DNA of 64,000 nt from Culturomica massiliensis (GTDB lineage: Bacteria > Bacteroidota > Bacteroidia > Bacteroidales > Marinifilaceae), in the NCBI RefSeq assembly GCF_900091655.1, contig NZ_LT594621.1, positions 1,674,001 to 1,738,000 on the forward strand, read 5' to 3'. Shown one piece after another: positions 1 to 8,390 of the stretch. The translations under genes were made by a program, and so were the position numbers. Position 1 is the stretch's first letter; every line of letters begins with the position of its first letter. Below the pieces are notes generated by a model, which was not told where the DNA came from, did no database searches, and saw nothing but the letters and a program-made list of their open reading frames with translations.

Positions 1-142
1 ACACGGTTGCTGCGGGAGTAGTAATCGTCAGCCGGATGGGTACATCCCCCTGGCCACTGCCGGTGGCATCGGAAACGAAAGCATCGTCCGAACAGGCAAT
101 CCCCATTACCCCCATCATTAACAGTAAAATAAAATGCTTCAT
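1..142 (-). CDS. Lipoprotein, N-terminal fragment (cut by window edge)
   Basis: The first 47 codons of a gene that runs off the left edge. The start codon reads from 142. The N-terminus is a short positively charged segment, a hydrophobic stretch and a lipobox ending GIAC, so Cys17 should be lipidated. The mature part begins with acidic, Ser/Asp-rich residues, which in Bacteroidales favours export to the outer-membrane surface. The following segment (DVPIRLTITTPAA) resembles the start of fimbrillin-type beta-sandwich proteins, and the gene lies beside a fimbrial operon, so an accessory or tip fimbrial subunit is plausible. That is inference; too little sequence is present to assign a family. 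Confidence 0.7.
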   Translation of the reverse strand, partial: MKHFILLLMMGVMGIACSDDAFVSDATGSGQGDVPIRLTITTPAATV

Positions 143-389
143 TGTCTTTCTCATTTTAATGGTTATTCATTTCAAGACAAAATTGAAGCATTAAAAGAAG
201 ATTTTTGTACCCTTCAGCATGTATCCCGGAAAGACATTTTTTCTAATTCGGCATATTCTCCGGTTTTCCGGGATAAATTTTGCAACTTACCTGCCCGCCC
301 CCGTTTTTTTTCCCGTTTTGCGTTACACCGTCAGAAAATTGTGTCGTTTTCCGAAACAAAAATAATATCCTGCCATTCTCAGATAGTAT

Positions 390-1361
390 TTACCTCCCCA
401 ACCCCCTGACAATTTCGCGCTGCTTACTGAAAAACTGTACCCTTTCAATATCTCCGCTCCGTGAAATCAAAGTCGAAAACTTTTTCAGGGACTGTATCCA
501 GGCTTTCAGCCTCACAAATAAATTATCATCATCAGAAGTCAGGGAATTGATAGCAAACACCCGGATCATACTCAGATGAAAAGAAGAAGTTTCCACATAA
601 CTATAAGTGGCCTCAAAATTAATATTCGACAAATAGATTAATACCTCATTGCCATTTTTATAAGCTCCCTGAGCTGCAATATGCTCTAAATCGTCCAGCA
701 AATAAAGTACCTCCTCCTTCAAAAGCCTTACCGTCTCTTCGGAAATCAGGTTCAGGCTGGCAAAATAATTGATGTCATTCACCAAATGGGGAATCATCTC
801 CCGGTCCCACACATGTGAAGTATGGTGAAACAACTGGGCATATGCCACAAACTCCTTCAGTTTATCCAATAATTTTTCGGGCAGCACCAAATCTTCAAAC
901 CGTTTGGAAAAATGAGTCTTTTCATGCTGATACATCCATTTAAACATTCTGAACCTTGCCAATGCATCGTATTTCAAATACAAAGTTTGCGGCAATATAT
1001 TCGACGATGTACACAATTCTGCAGTCGGATCTTCCGTTACGCTGGCAAATACCTTAATATAGCTACTCACCAGATTATAATAAGTATCCGCCGGAAATTC
1101 ATACTCCACCATATTCAGGTTAATCAGAGCATTTTTATGTGCCTGTGCCCCCACCAGCTTATCCAGTGAAAGCCTCATCTTCTGGGTTATCAAAGCAGCT
1201 TCTGCCAGTGTAAACGGCACTTCTCCCCTCAGCCGGCGATAGGTTGCTTCTTTTCCTAAATTTAAGGTTTCCATCAGGATATTAGCCAGATTTATTCCCT
1301 CGGGCAGACAATTACGCATAGTCTGGATCAGACTCTCATTCAAATTATATTGATTCATCAT
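390..1361 (-). CDS. HTH-containing transcriptional regulator-like protein
   Basis: A 323-residue soluble protein with no signal peptide. Residues about 20-70 look like a lambda-repressor-type helix-turn-helix: the segment GKEATYRRLRGEVPF followed by TLAEAALITQKM fits helices 2-4 of Bacteroidales XRE-like domains. The remaining 250 residues are alpha-helical and match no enzyme I recognise; they could be a dimerisation or sensing region. The gene is transcribed away from the fimbrial operon beginning at 1668, across 306 bp that hold a small inverted repeat, so it is a candidate regulator of that operon. Function is inferred from the HTH and context only. The start is the first of two adjacent ATG codons. 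Confidence 0.65.
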   Translation of the reverse strand: MMNQYNLNESLIQTMRNCLPEGINLANILMETLNLGKEATYRRLRGEVPFTLAEAALITQKMRLSLDKLVGAQAHKNALINLNMVEYEFPADTYYNLVSSYIKVFASVTEDPTAELCTSSNILPQTLYLKYDALARFRMFKWMYQHEKTHFSKRFEDLVLPEKLLDKLKEFVAYAQLFHHTSHVWDREMIPHLVNDINYFASLNLISEETVRLLKEEVLYLLDDLEHIAAQGAYKNGNEVLIYLSNINFEATYSYVETSSFHLSMIRVFAINSLTSDDDNLFVRLKAWIQSLKKFSTLISRSGDIERVQFFSKQREIVRGLGR

Positions 1362-1399
1362 TTCATAGTTTGTCTGTTAAACGAACTTAGAGAATGTTC

Positions 1400-1418
1400 T
1401 GTTTCGCAAAATGAAACA
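1400..1418. promoter_or_regulatory. Inverted repeat, possible operator
   Basis: TGTTTC (1400-1405) and GAAACA (1413-1418) form a 6-bp inverted repeat with a 7-bp spacer, 39 bp upstream of the HTH gene start in the divergent intergenic region. It could be an autoregulatory operator for the HTH protein. The rest of 1362-1667 shows no open frame with coding character and no long inverted repeats of the kind that flank invertible promoters. Confidence 0.3.
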
Positions 1419-1541
1419 ATTTTAACCGGATTAAAAAAATGTTGCACGACACGAAAAATCGGCCGGGAATTCCTCCAGTATTAGACACGAAAAAAAGCAT
1501 TCCGGTTCAGGTTTTGTCACAAAACACAGATATACAGCCTC

Positions 1542-1549
1542 TATTTTTG
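1542..1549 (+). promoter_or_regulatory. Bacteroidetes-type -7 element for fimbrial operon
   Basis: TATTTTTG fits TAnnTTTG. A TTTG lies at 1513-1516, but the 25-bp gap is a little longer than usual for a -33 box. Transcription from here would give a leader of about 110 nt before the DUF3575 gene. Confidence 0.45.
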
Positions 1550-1667
1550 TATTCGAACAAAGGCACAAAAATTTTGATGGACGATTCAGGCGAAAAAATA
1601 AACATCCCCCAACAATCGGGAAGATCATAAACCGCAAATCTGATATCATAACTAAACTATAAACGAG

Positions 1668-2249
1668 ATGATGAAACTTTACTTTTTAACTGTTTTGGGT
1701 ATATTACTTGGAATTACAAAAACTCCGGCACAAGGATACGAAAGCTATACCCTACCGACCTGGGCCCTGAAAACAAATGCCTTGTATTGGGGAACAACCA
1801 CTCCCAACCTTGCCTTAGAAGCCGGACTTCATCCGCAACTGACACTCGACCTACTGGGTACTTACAATCCCTGGCAATTCAGCGGTAACAAAAAACTGAA
1901 ACACTGGCTGGTACAACCCGAACTCCGTTATTGGACCTGTGAACGTTTTAACGGACATTTCTTCGGTATCCACGGACACTATGCCCAATATAATGTAGGA
2001 GGCATCAAAATGCTGGGGCTAAAAGACCACCGCTATCAGGGTAATCTCTGGGGTGCCGGAATATCCTACGGTTACCAATGGATTCTCTCCAATCGTCTGA
2101 ATCTCGAAGCAACCCTTGGCTTAGGATATGCCCATCTGAAATACGACAAATATGATAAAGAAACGTGTGGCCGTTTCATCAAAGACGGCAGGAAAAACTA
2201 CTTCGGTCCTACGAAAATCGGCGTATCGCTGGTCTACTTCCTGAAATAA
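1668..2249 (+). CDS. DUF3575 family outer-membrane-associated protein
   Basis: A 193-residue exported protein with a short signal peptide (cleavage expected near TPAQG). After it comes the characteristic DUF3575 opening, WALKTNALYWGTTTPNLALE, followed by repeated amphipathic beta-strands rich in aromatic residues (YRYW/YGYQW patterns) ending in a hydrophobic-aromatic C-terminus (SLVYFLK), as in small outer-membrane beta-barrels. DUF3575 genes commonly open Mfa-type fimbrial operons in Bacteroidales, and the next three genes here complete that layout. The molecular role is not established; an outer-membrane factor for fimbrial assembly or anchoring is the usual inference. Only 43 bp separate it from the next gene, so they are probably co-transcribed. 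Confidence 0.85.
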   Translation: MMKLYFLTVLGILLGITKTPAQGYESYTLPTWALKTNALYWGTTTPNLALEAGLHPQLTLDLLGTYNPWQFSGNKKLKHWLVQPELRYWTCERFNGHFFGIHGHYAQYNVGGIKMLGLKDHRYQGNLWGAGISYGYQWILSNRLNLEATLGLGYAHLKYDKYDKETCGRFIKDGRKNYFGPTKIGVSLVYFLK

Positions 2250-2292
2250 CATACGGTCAACCCCTATTCATAAATCTTATAATCCAATAAAT

Positions 2293-3357
2293 ATGAAAAA
2301 GACAGCCCTGATAAGTACCCTATTTCTGACAGTCATCTCTGTAGCCCCGGCCTTTTCCCAACGGTCGTACCAGGGAGAAATCCGGATCGTGCAAAACCGT
2401 TTCGAACAAAAAGGCGATACCCTTTTCCTGCAAATGAACATCGACCACTCGGGGATAGCCGTGAAACCACGCCAAACCATAGAACTAACCCCGGTATTGG
2501 AAGCCGACTCGATGGACCTCGTTTTGCCTTCCGTCGTCCTGAATGGAACAAACCGCGACAAAGTTTACCAACGTTCCCTGAAACTGGACAAACAAAAAAG
2601 TCCGGCTATAGCCCCCTATCTGGTCAAACGGATCGACGGCCGTAGTAACGAAACAATATCTTACGACCTGACCGTTCCTTTTGAAGAGTGGATGGCCGGG
2701 GCTACACTGAATCTTTATGAAGACTTTTGTGGCTGTGCCGGAAAACGGCAACTCATTGCCATTAATATGTTCCCCACAGCACTGAAGCTGGAAAAACCGA
2801 TAGTCCCCGACACAATCATCCAGCCCGCTCCGATGCCTGCCCCGGTGATTTACACCAAAGAAGGTTCGGCTTTCGTGAATTTCCCGGTCAGCCAATCCCG
2901 GATATTACCCGGTTTCCGCGATAACCGTAGCGAACTCGCTAAAATACACACTACCCTGGATGAACTGCTCAGCAACCAGCAGGCCAGAATCACAGCCGTC
3001 GAACTGACCGGCTATGCATCTCCGGAAGGTCCCCATGCCTTCAACGAAAAACTATCGCAACGACGGGCTGAAGCTCTGGCAACCTACCTGAAGGAACAAT
3101 ACCAGCTTCCCTATTCCATTTATCACATTTCCTGGGGAGGTGAAGACTGGACAGGACTTTATGAGCTGGTAACCGCTTCGGATATGCCTGAGAAACAGCG
3201 CATCATCGACATCATCGAACAGACCGGTGTAAACGACACACGCATCAGACAATTCCGTGAACTCGACCAGGGCAAATCCTATCGCTATATGAACGAATAC
3301 TATTTCCCGAAATTACGACGGGTAGATTATAAAATATATTATCAGACAGAGGAATAA
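2293..3357 (+). CDS. DUF3868 / OmpA-like domain protein of fimbrial operon
   Basis: A 354-residue exported protein with a signal peptide cleaved near APAFSQ. Residues about 20-170 form the DUF3868-type beta-rich region with a CGC motif near residue 150. The C-terminal half (about 190-345) has an OmpA-like peptidoglycan-binding fold: ITAVELTGYASPEGP is followed by NEKLSQRRAEALATYL, the typical helix with the RRA signature. It probably tethers the fimbrial assembly apparatus to the cell wall, which is inference from the OmpA-like part. This gene type regularly lies between DUF3575 and fimbrillin genes. A 106-bp leader separates it from the fimbrillin gene and holds no clear terminator. Confidence 0.85.
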   Translation: MKKTALISTLFLTVISVAPAFSQRSYQGEIRIVQNRFEQKGDTLFLQMNIDHSGIAVKPRQTIELTPVLEADSMDLVLPSVVLNGTNRDKVYQRSLKLDKQKSPAIAPYLVKRIDGRSNETISYDLTVPFEEWMAGATLNLYEDFCGCAGKRQLIAINMFPTALKLEKPIVPDTIIQPAPMPAPVIYTKEGSAFVNFPVSQSRILPGFRDNRSELAKIHTTLDELLSNQQARITAVELTGYASPEGPHAFNEKLSQRRAEALATYLKEQYQLPYSIYHISWGGEDWTGLYELVTASDMPEKQRIIDIIEQTGVNDTRIRQFRELDQGKSYRYMNEYYFPKLRRVDYKIYYQTEE

Positions 3358-3463
3358 AAAACTATTAAATAAAAGAAAGGAGGACCAGGAAGAACCGAAA
3401 GAAATAAATCGTTTCAACTGAACAATTTTAATTCATTATTTATTTAACTTAAAACTAAACGCA

Positions 3464-4873
3464 ATGAAAATAATCAAACATTTTTTTATGTTAGCATTAG
3501 CAGGATTAGCTTTGGCAGCCTGTAGTAACGAAGATCCTATTTATGACGGCAGGGAATCGGAAAACCCGAATGCAAACGCACCGGATGCGTACACGGCCTT
3601 TGCCATCAACATTCCGAATGTCCCCAGGGCCAAAGCTATGACCCGGGCTTCCGACCCCGGCACTCCCGAAGAATATGCGGTAAACACCCTGCACGTGTTC
3701 ATCTATGATGCCGAATCGCCTTACACGCCGACACTCGCCGAATTTAGTGTGGCTGACGGTAGCCTGAGCCTCCGGCCGGGAAGCACTTCCATTTGGGAAA
3801 CCAACAGAGCCATCAAAACCAAGAAAGCCGACAAATACATTTTTGCAGGCGTCAACCTCCCTCCGATGATCATCGATGCAATCAAAAGCCAGGGATTCGG
3901 AGCATTCAATTTCCATGAATTTTCACTACCCATCCTGCAAGCCACCGGGCCGGAAGGATTCGTGATGTTCAATGCCGCATATCCCCCAAGGACTATGGCA
4001 GACCAACTTTACCCGACAGAAGAAGAAGCGCAGAATCCGGGTGCACAGCTCTCGATTCCCGTTGACCGTATCAGCGTCAAAGCCTCTGTTGCAAAAGGTC
4101 CCGAATTTGTGGTAAGCGGCGGAGGCACCATGACCGACCTCACTTACGGCTGGCGTAACATCAACCAGGCATTCTATTTTGTACAAAAAATGGAAAACGG
4201 AATCATCAAAGACCATAACTGGTCGAGCTATTCCCCCTGGGATTTCAACCCGGGCGACGATCACTTACCCGTAAACGAATCCGGTGCGCCCATCGACATG
4301 TTCTCTTATGCCATGGAAAACGCTTTCGACTTTGTTCCTAACGTGACTCTAACCGACGAGGCTACCTACCTGAGCATTTCAGGCTACTTCCGTCCCGATC
4401 AGGTCATCCGGATCAGACCGCAGGCCAGCCGCGCCTATCCGTCCAGCGGTTCGGACTTCGAAATCATCGACAATCCGAATCCCGAAAGAACCACGTTCTA
4501 CATCGTCCGTACTGACGACGGCGTAGCCAACTATTTCGCCGACGCATCGGTAGCTGAGACATTCGCACAACTTTGTAACCAGGGAGCCGACGGTATGCCC
4601 GAACTCTCCGAGCCTTACGATATCAACCGTAACAGGTACGACGAAGGACGATGCTACTACCACCTGTTTGTAAACGGTGAAGCCAACGCCCCGCAAGCGC
4701 CTTACAACATATACCGTAACCAATACTACAAAGTAAACCTCAACTCTATCCAGGCTCCGGGTAACCCCGACGAAAATTTCGACAAAGGCAAACCCATCCA
4801 GCCGAATGCATGGCTCAGCGTAGAGATCGAAGTCAGAGAGTGGGAACTGATCGAAGAAAACCACGATCTATAA
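3464..4873 (+). CDS. Mfa1-like major fimbrial subunit (fimbrillin)
   Basis: A 469-residue lipoprotein precursor. The signal ends ALAAC, placing the lipidated cysteine at residue 20. Two beta-sandwich regions follow, as in Bacteroidales type V pilins. Arg61 within KAMTRAS sits where pilin precursors are cleaved by an Arg-specific protease before strand-exchange polymerisation (known for P. gingivalis FimA/Mfa1; inferred here). The C-terminus, from NPDENFDKGKPIQPN through LSVEIEVREWELI, is the typical Mfa1-type terminal strand. The gene is followed by a 15-bp-stem hairpin and then the Mfa2-like gene, so it is probably the most highly expressed gene of the operon. The gene itself is GC-richer than nearby intergenic DNA. 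Confidence 0.85.
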   Translation: MKIIKHFFMLALAGLALAACSNEDPIYDGRESENPNANAPDAYTAFAINIPNVPRAKAMTRASDPGTPEEYAVNTLHVFIYDAESPYTPTLAEFSVADGSLSLRPGSTSIWETNRAIKTKKADKYIFAGVNLPPMIIDAIKSQGFGAFNFHEFSLPILQATGPEGFVMFNAAYPPRTMADQLYPTEEEAQNPGAQLSIPVDRISVKASVAKGPEFVVSGGGTMTDLTYGWRNINQAFYFVQKMENGIIKDHNWSSYSPWDFNPGDDHLPVNESGAPIDMFSYAMENAFDFVPNVTLTDEATYLSISGYFRPDQVIRIRPQASRAYPSSGSDFEIIDNPNPERTTFYIVRTDDGVANYFADASVAETFAQLCNQGADGMPELSEPYDINRNRYDEGRCYYHLFVNGEANAPQAPYNIYRNQYYKVNLNSIQAPGNPDENFDKGKPIQPNAWLSVEIEVREWELIEENHDL

Positions 4874-4882
4874 CCCGCATCC

Positions 4883-4924
4883 GTTCATAAAGTCCTTCCC
4901 GTTTTGTGAAAGGACTTTATGAAC
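4883..4924 (+). other. Strong intercistronic hairpin in fimbrial operon
   Basis: A perfect 15-bp inverted repeat (arms 4883-4897 and 4910-4924) with a 12-nt loop, placed 9 bp after the fimbrillin stop and 60 bp before the Mfa2-like gene. No T-run follows on the + strand, so it looks more like an mRNA stabiliser or partial attenuator than a classical intrinsic terminator. Confidence 0.7.
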
Positions 4925-4984
4925 CATTAAACAAGCCCGGCGGGCTTTGCAACCAAAATCGAAACTTTATAAACACCTTATACG

Positions 4985-5905
4985 ATGAAAACATCCCGGA
5001 TAAAATATTTCATCCTGTCCCTGTTCATCAGCGGAATCACCCTCCTGTGGGGAGGATGTATCAAAGAAGACCGCTCCAATTGCGAAGAATGCCTGACACT
5101 GAAATTCCGGTACCGCACTGCACCGGAAAGTCGTGCCGGTACTAGTTTTCCGGAAATCGACCGTCTCTCGGTATTCGTTTTCGACGGTTCCGGCATATTC
5201 GTTTTCCGGGCAGACGACGACGGCATCCGTATTACGGATGCCTACTCTATGACGCTTCCGCTCAAACCGGGCAGTTATCAGTTTGTAGTATGGGCCGGAC
5301 TGGACGAACACTACATCCTCCCCACCTGCATCAAAGGAGAAACCCGGATGGAAGATTTTATCCTGCAACTGGAACGGGAAACGGACAACTCCATTCCCCG
5401 CCACCCGGCCCTGCTTTATCACGGCTACGAAGAAGTGACCGAATTCAAGCCCCTGGAATCGAAAACCATTACCATCGGCCTGCTGCGGATCACCAATACG
5501 ATTCGTGTCATCGCCCATAATTTACCTGCAACTGTCAACCACTCCATCAGCATCGAAGATGACAACGGCACCTACTACCACTCTGCCGAAATCGCCCCCG
5601 ACGATCTCCTGACTTATATCCCGGTATACGCCCAGACCCGGGCACAGACCTCTCCATTGATTGCCGATTTCAACGTCATGCGTTTACAAAACGACCGGGC
5701 AGCCCGTCTGAAAATCAAAGACGAGACAGGGACTACAAAATACGACGAAGCCCTGATTGGTAAACTACTCAGCGCCTACCCCGGCATTGATTTCGACTAC
5801 ACCCATGATTTCATCATCGAAATCACCTTCAACGACGCCTACGTCCCCGTCAGCATCAAAATCAACGGCTGGGAAATCATCGACGAAGAAAGCGGCCTCG
5901 GATAA
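4985..5905 (+). CDS. FimB/Mfa2-like fimbrial anchor lipoprotein
   Basis: A 306-residue lipoprotein with lipobox LWGGC (Cys25). The following pattern, IKEDRSNCEECLTLKFRY, is the recognisable start of the FimB/Mfa2 family: two or three cysteines, then a beta-strand with FRY. The middle holds paired beta-strands (LSVFVFDGSG; LKPGSYQFVVWAGL) typical of the first transthyretin-like domain. In P. gingivalis, Mfa2 anchors the Mfa1 fimbria to the outer membrane and limits its length; the same role is inferred here. It is the last gene of the operon. No convincing terminator was found before the convergent gene ending at 6026. Confidence 0.85.
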   Translation: MKTSRIKYFILSLFISGITLLWGGCIKEDRSNCEECLTLKFRYRTAPESRAGTSFPEIDRLSVFVFDGSGIFVFRADDDGIRITDAYSMTLPLKPGSYQFVVWAGLDEHYILPTCIKGETRMEDFILQLERETDNSIPRHPALLYHGYEEVTEFKPLESKTITIGLLRITNTIRVIAHNLPATVNHSISIEDDNGTYYHSAEIAPDDLLTYIPVYAQTRAQTSPLIADFNVMRLQNDRAARLKIKDETGTTKYDEALIGKLLSAYPGIDFDYTHDFIIEITFNDAYVPVSIKINGWEIIDEESGLG

Positions 5906-6025
5906 TCCCGGGGCTTCTTCCTACAAATCAACACAGTACGAAACGACTATACATTCATACCATTAACAATCTGTAAACAAAGTAATCAAGAAAATATCAA
6001 ATAAGTCCATGAATTTATCTGTGAT

Positions 6026-7288
6026 TTATTTATTTTCAGGAATAACTTCATTCAAACAAGCCACAGCATTAAGCGTACGGGGATATCCAATGTATGGAAG
6101 CAGCTGGGTAACAGCAGCCAGCAAGATAGCTTTATCATTGCCTACATTTAGATTTCCCCGGATATGCCCTTTGACCTGTGCTTCACAACCACCCAACGAA
6201 ATAAGGATAGAGAACGTAAGTAATTCACGCGTTTTCACGTCCAGAGCCGGACGGGTCTGGTAATCGCCGAAACAGTTGGCAGAAAGATATTTTTGGAAAT
6301 GCAACTGGTTAGCAGGAGATGTTTCGTACATTTTATCGATGTGCCCGCTACCAAAAATAGATTTTTGCAAGGCAAGTCCTTTCTCCATACGGGTTTCGGA
6401 AGTAGTCACGGCTTGGGATTCCAAAGGAAGTGGCACACCTTTCCCGATAAGAAATTCGTTGGTAACTGCTAAAAGTTCCTCCACCTTTGCCATTCCGGCG
6501 TAAGGAACAGCATGATAAAGCACTTCTTTGATTTCGACGGGACTGATCCCATTGACCAGGGCTGCCTGCAAAGTCTTGCAATATTCGGTTTCTGTATTCA
6601 TAGCAATAGCCGAGACCATCGTTATAAGAATGCGGATACGGGTATCCAGTTCGCCGCATTGCTGTGTTTCTCCGAAAGCAAAATTACCAAATACCTCTGC
6701 CAGCTCGGGATCGGTAGCAGCCAACGTGCCGTCAGGATCCGGAAACCATTGGCGGTAATTACGGGCAGCATCAGATGAAAGTTCCCCATTTTGCAAAGTG
6801 GCCTCAGCATAAGCCGCATCATCCACGGGCTCCAGCCATGTATTCTTGTTCGTCTGCGGATTACACTCGATTGCCAGATGCGAAAACCAGCTGTCGGGAG
6901 CTGCACCGTGCCAATGGACTATATCCGGGGCAATTTCAACGATTTCACCGGGAAACAATACCCGTGCGGCCTTTCCTTTCTCCTGGTAATACCCTTTGCC
7001 ACCGACGGCTATCAGGAGTTGACCACCCGTGTGACTGTGCCAATTATTCCGGCACCCCGGCTCAAAGGTAACATTACTCACCGGACAATTCAAATCCTTA
7101 TTCTGGGTAAGACGAGCCAGCCAAGACCGGCCGATAAAAAACTTTGCATACTGCACATTCGCATCTCCCACAGGAAATGCACTTAAGTTACGGAGTTCTT
7201 TTTTCATATTCTGGGCATTTAATAGATTTCCTGTATGGAACAGTAACATCAAAGTTACTGCCGCCATTATAATTCTTCTGATTTTCAT
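6026..7288 (-). CDS. Secreted cupin / carboxymuconolactone decarboxylase-like fusion
   Basis: A 420-residue protein. The start at 7288 is chosen over an upstream in-frame codon because it gives a proper signal peptide (MKIRRIIMAAVTLMLLF...LLNAQ) and lies 34 bp inside a -7 box. Residues about 60-150 form a cupin: WHSHTGGQLLIAVGGKG gives two metal-binding histidines (Gln where many cupins have Glu), and PGEIVEIAPDIVHWHGA gives the second motif. Two carboxymuconolactone-decarboxylase-like helical repeats follow, at about 190-270 and 320-415. CMD-family proteins include decarboxylases and AhpD-like antioxidants; no AhpD CxxC pair is visible. The substrate is unknown. A periplasmic small-molecule or quinol-type enzyme is possible, which is inference. 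Confidence 0.75.
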   Translation of the reverse strand: MKIRRIIMAAVTLMLLFHTGNLLNAQNMKKELRNLSAFPVGDANVQYAKFFIGRSWLARLTQNKDLNCPVSNVTFEPGCRNNWHSHTGGQLLIAVGGKGYYQEKGKAARVLFPGEIVEIAPDIVHWHGAAPDSWFSHLAIECNPQTNKNTWLEPVDDAAYAEATLQNGELSSDAARNYRQWFPDPDGTLAATDPELAEVFGNFAFGETQQCGELDTRIRILITMVSAIAMNTETEYCKTLQAALVNGISPVEIKEVLYHAVPYAGMAKVEELLAVTNEFLIGKGVPLPLESQAVTTSETRMEKGLALQKSIFGSGHIDKMYETSPANQLHFQKYLSANCFGDYQTRPALDVKTRELLTFSILISLGGCEAQVKGHIRGNLNVGNDKAILLAAVTQLLPYIGYPRTLNAVACLNEVIPENK

Positions 7289-7321
7289 AAGGGTTATCGT
7301 TTTCGTTTCTATTAGATATGA

Positions 7322-7329
7322 CAAACCTA
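7322..7329 (-). promoter_or_regulatory. -7 element for cupin/CMD gene
   Basis: On the minus strand this reads TAGGTTTG, a match to TAnnTTTG, 34 bp upstream of the ATG at 7288. It supports the downstream start codon. Confidence 0.55.
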
Positions 7330-7536
7330 CCGAATCTGCCCTATTTTACAGGTAAACAAATTACGGATTGTCCTACCCATATTACAGATTTTTCATTATC
7401 CGGAACCGACAAATACCAATCCTTATAAAAAATGAATTTTACAGACAGCTTACAGGTTAAACTACAAAATAACCGGTATAATTAGTAAGAAAACGGACCT
7501 CATGTTCTTCCTGCAAAAAGACAATGATATATAAAA

Positions 7537-7569
7537 AAAGTCCCGTCTTTCCTTAAAAGACGGGACTTT
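7537..7569 (-). terminator. Intrinsic terminator of thioferritin-like gene
   Basis: A perfect 14-bp stem (7537-7550 with 7556-7569) and a 5-nt loop, followed on the minus strand by a T-rich run. It lies 24 bp beyond the stop codon at 7594. Confidence 0.9.
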
Positions 7570-7593
7570 CAGCAATTCATATTTTTTAATAAA

Positions 7594-8106
7594 TTACTTT
7601 TCGAGAAATGATTTTTTCATTCTGGCAATATCGGTCAGGTAGTCCTGAAGATCTTGTTCATGTTCTTCTTCTTCAGCCAATATCTTTTTTACGATATCAC
7701 AAGTAGTAAAGTCTTTTCCATTCGTAAAGTCGGCAATCTCCTGATACCTCAGAATAGCACAACGTTCAGAAGCTATATTGTCTTTTAGTAAGCTGACAGA
7801 ACCAAAGTCCTGGGGGGTATCGTATTTGCATCTTGCCAACTCAGACCATTTCTGCGGATCTAAAACGGGTACTCCTTCCAATTCAATGATACGCTTGGCT
7901 ATCATCCGGGCATGCTGATGTTCTTCATTTGCGTGTTCTTCAAACTCACGTTGTACGTCGGGACGCATAGCACCTTCAACGACTAATGCGCCTACCCAAT
8001 ATTGGTAGTAAGCCAACCATTCTTCAGACAGTGCAGCATTCAACTGTGAGATCAATTTTTCTACGTCCAATTTTCCTTGGAGAATTTTTACACTTTCTTT
8101 AGCCAT
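7594..8106 (-). CDS. Ferritin-like protein (Dps-like / thioferritin type)
   Basis: A 170-residue cytoplasmic four-helix-bundle protein. Diiron ligands of the ferritin superfamily are visible: Glu in LSEEWLAYYQYW, EEHANEEHQHA, ASERCAILRYQEI and LAEEEEHEQDL. Two cysteines near the active site (ARCKYD and SERCA) match the arrangement described for DPS-like (thioferritin) proteins, which use iron to detoxify peroxide, and Bacteroides has a close counterpart. The alternative is an ordinary bacterioferritin-like protein. Role: iron storage and peroxide defence during oxygen exposure. It is a single-gene unit with its own terminator. Confidence 0.8.
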   Translation of the reverse strand: MAKESVKILQGKLDVEKLISQLNAALSEEWLAYYQYWVGALVVEGAMRPDVQREFEEHANEEHQHARMIAKRIIELEGVPVLDPQKWSELARCKYDTPQDFGSVSLLKDNIASERCAILRYQEIADFTNGKDFTTCDIVKKILAEEEEHEQDLQDYLTDIARMKKSFLEK

Positions 8107-8309
8107 AATTTTAGGATTTAGTTTATTTGGTTCTATTTATACGTGTAACGGACAAGATTTTTTTTTGTTTGAGTAGCTTCAAATTTTAACAAGGATTTCT
8201 ATTTTCTTATCCAACGCAAAATCCCGGAAAGCCGCAGCAACGACAAAGACAAACCCATCGGTTTGCCTTTCCCGATGACCCGATTACGAAGATTTATCTG
8301 ACAAAATAA

Positions 8310-8349
8310 ATTCCGGAGACCTCAGTATATTTCACTGAGATCTCCGGAT
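8310..8349 (-). terminator. Terminator-like hairpin after M48 protease gene
   Basis: Arms 8310-8326 and 8334-8349 pair over about 16 bp with one G-U wobble and a 7-nt loop. The minus-strand tail (AATTTATTTTG) is moderately T-rich. It lies 42 bp beyond the stop at 8391. Confidence 0.7.
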
Positions 8350-8390
8350 TCCACCGATAAATTCGCATCTTTAACGTACTTCTCTCCCCA

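Noticed and set aside
1362..1667. Invertible promoter upstream of the fimbrial operon
   Set aside because: No pair of long inverted repeats flanks the -7 box; only a 6-bp repeat on one side was found.
4379..5518. Minus-strand open frames of 161 and 183 codons opposite the fimbrial genes
   Set aside because: They are mirror frames of the strongly coded fimbrillin and Mfa2-like genes, lack domain patterns and have no promoter-like sequence.
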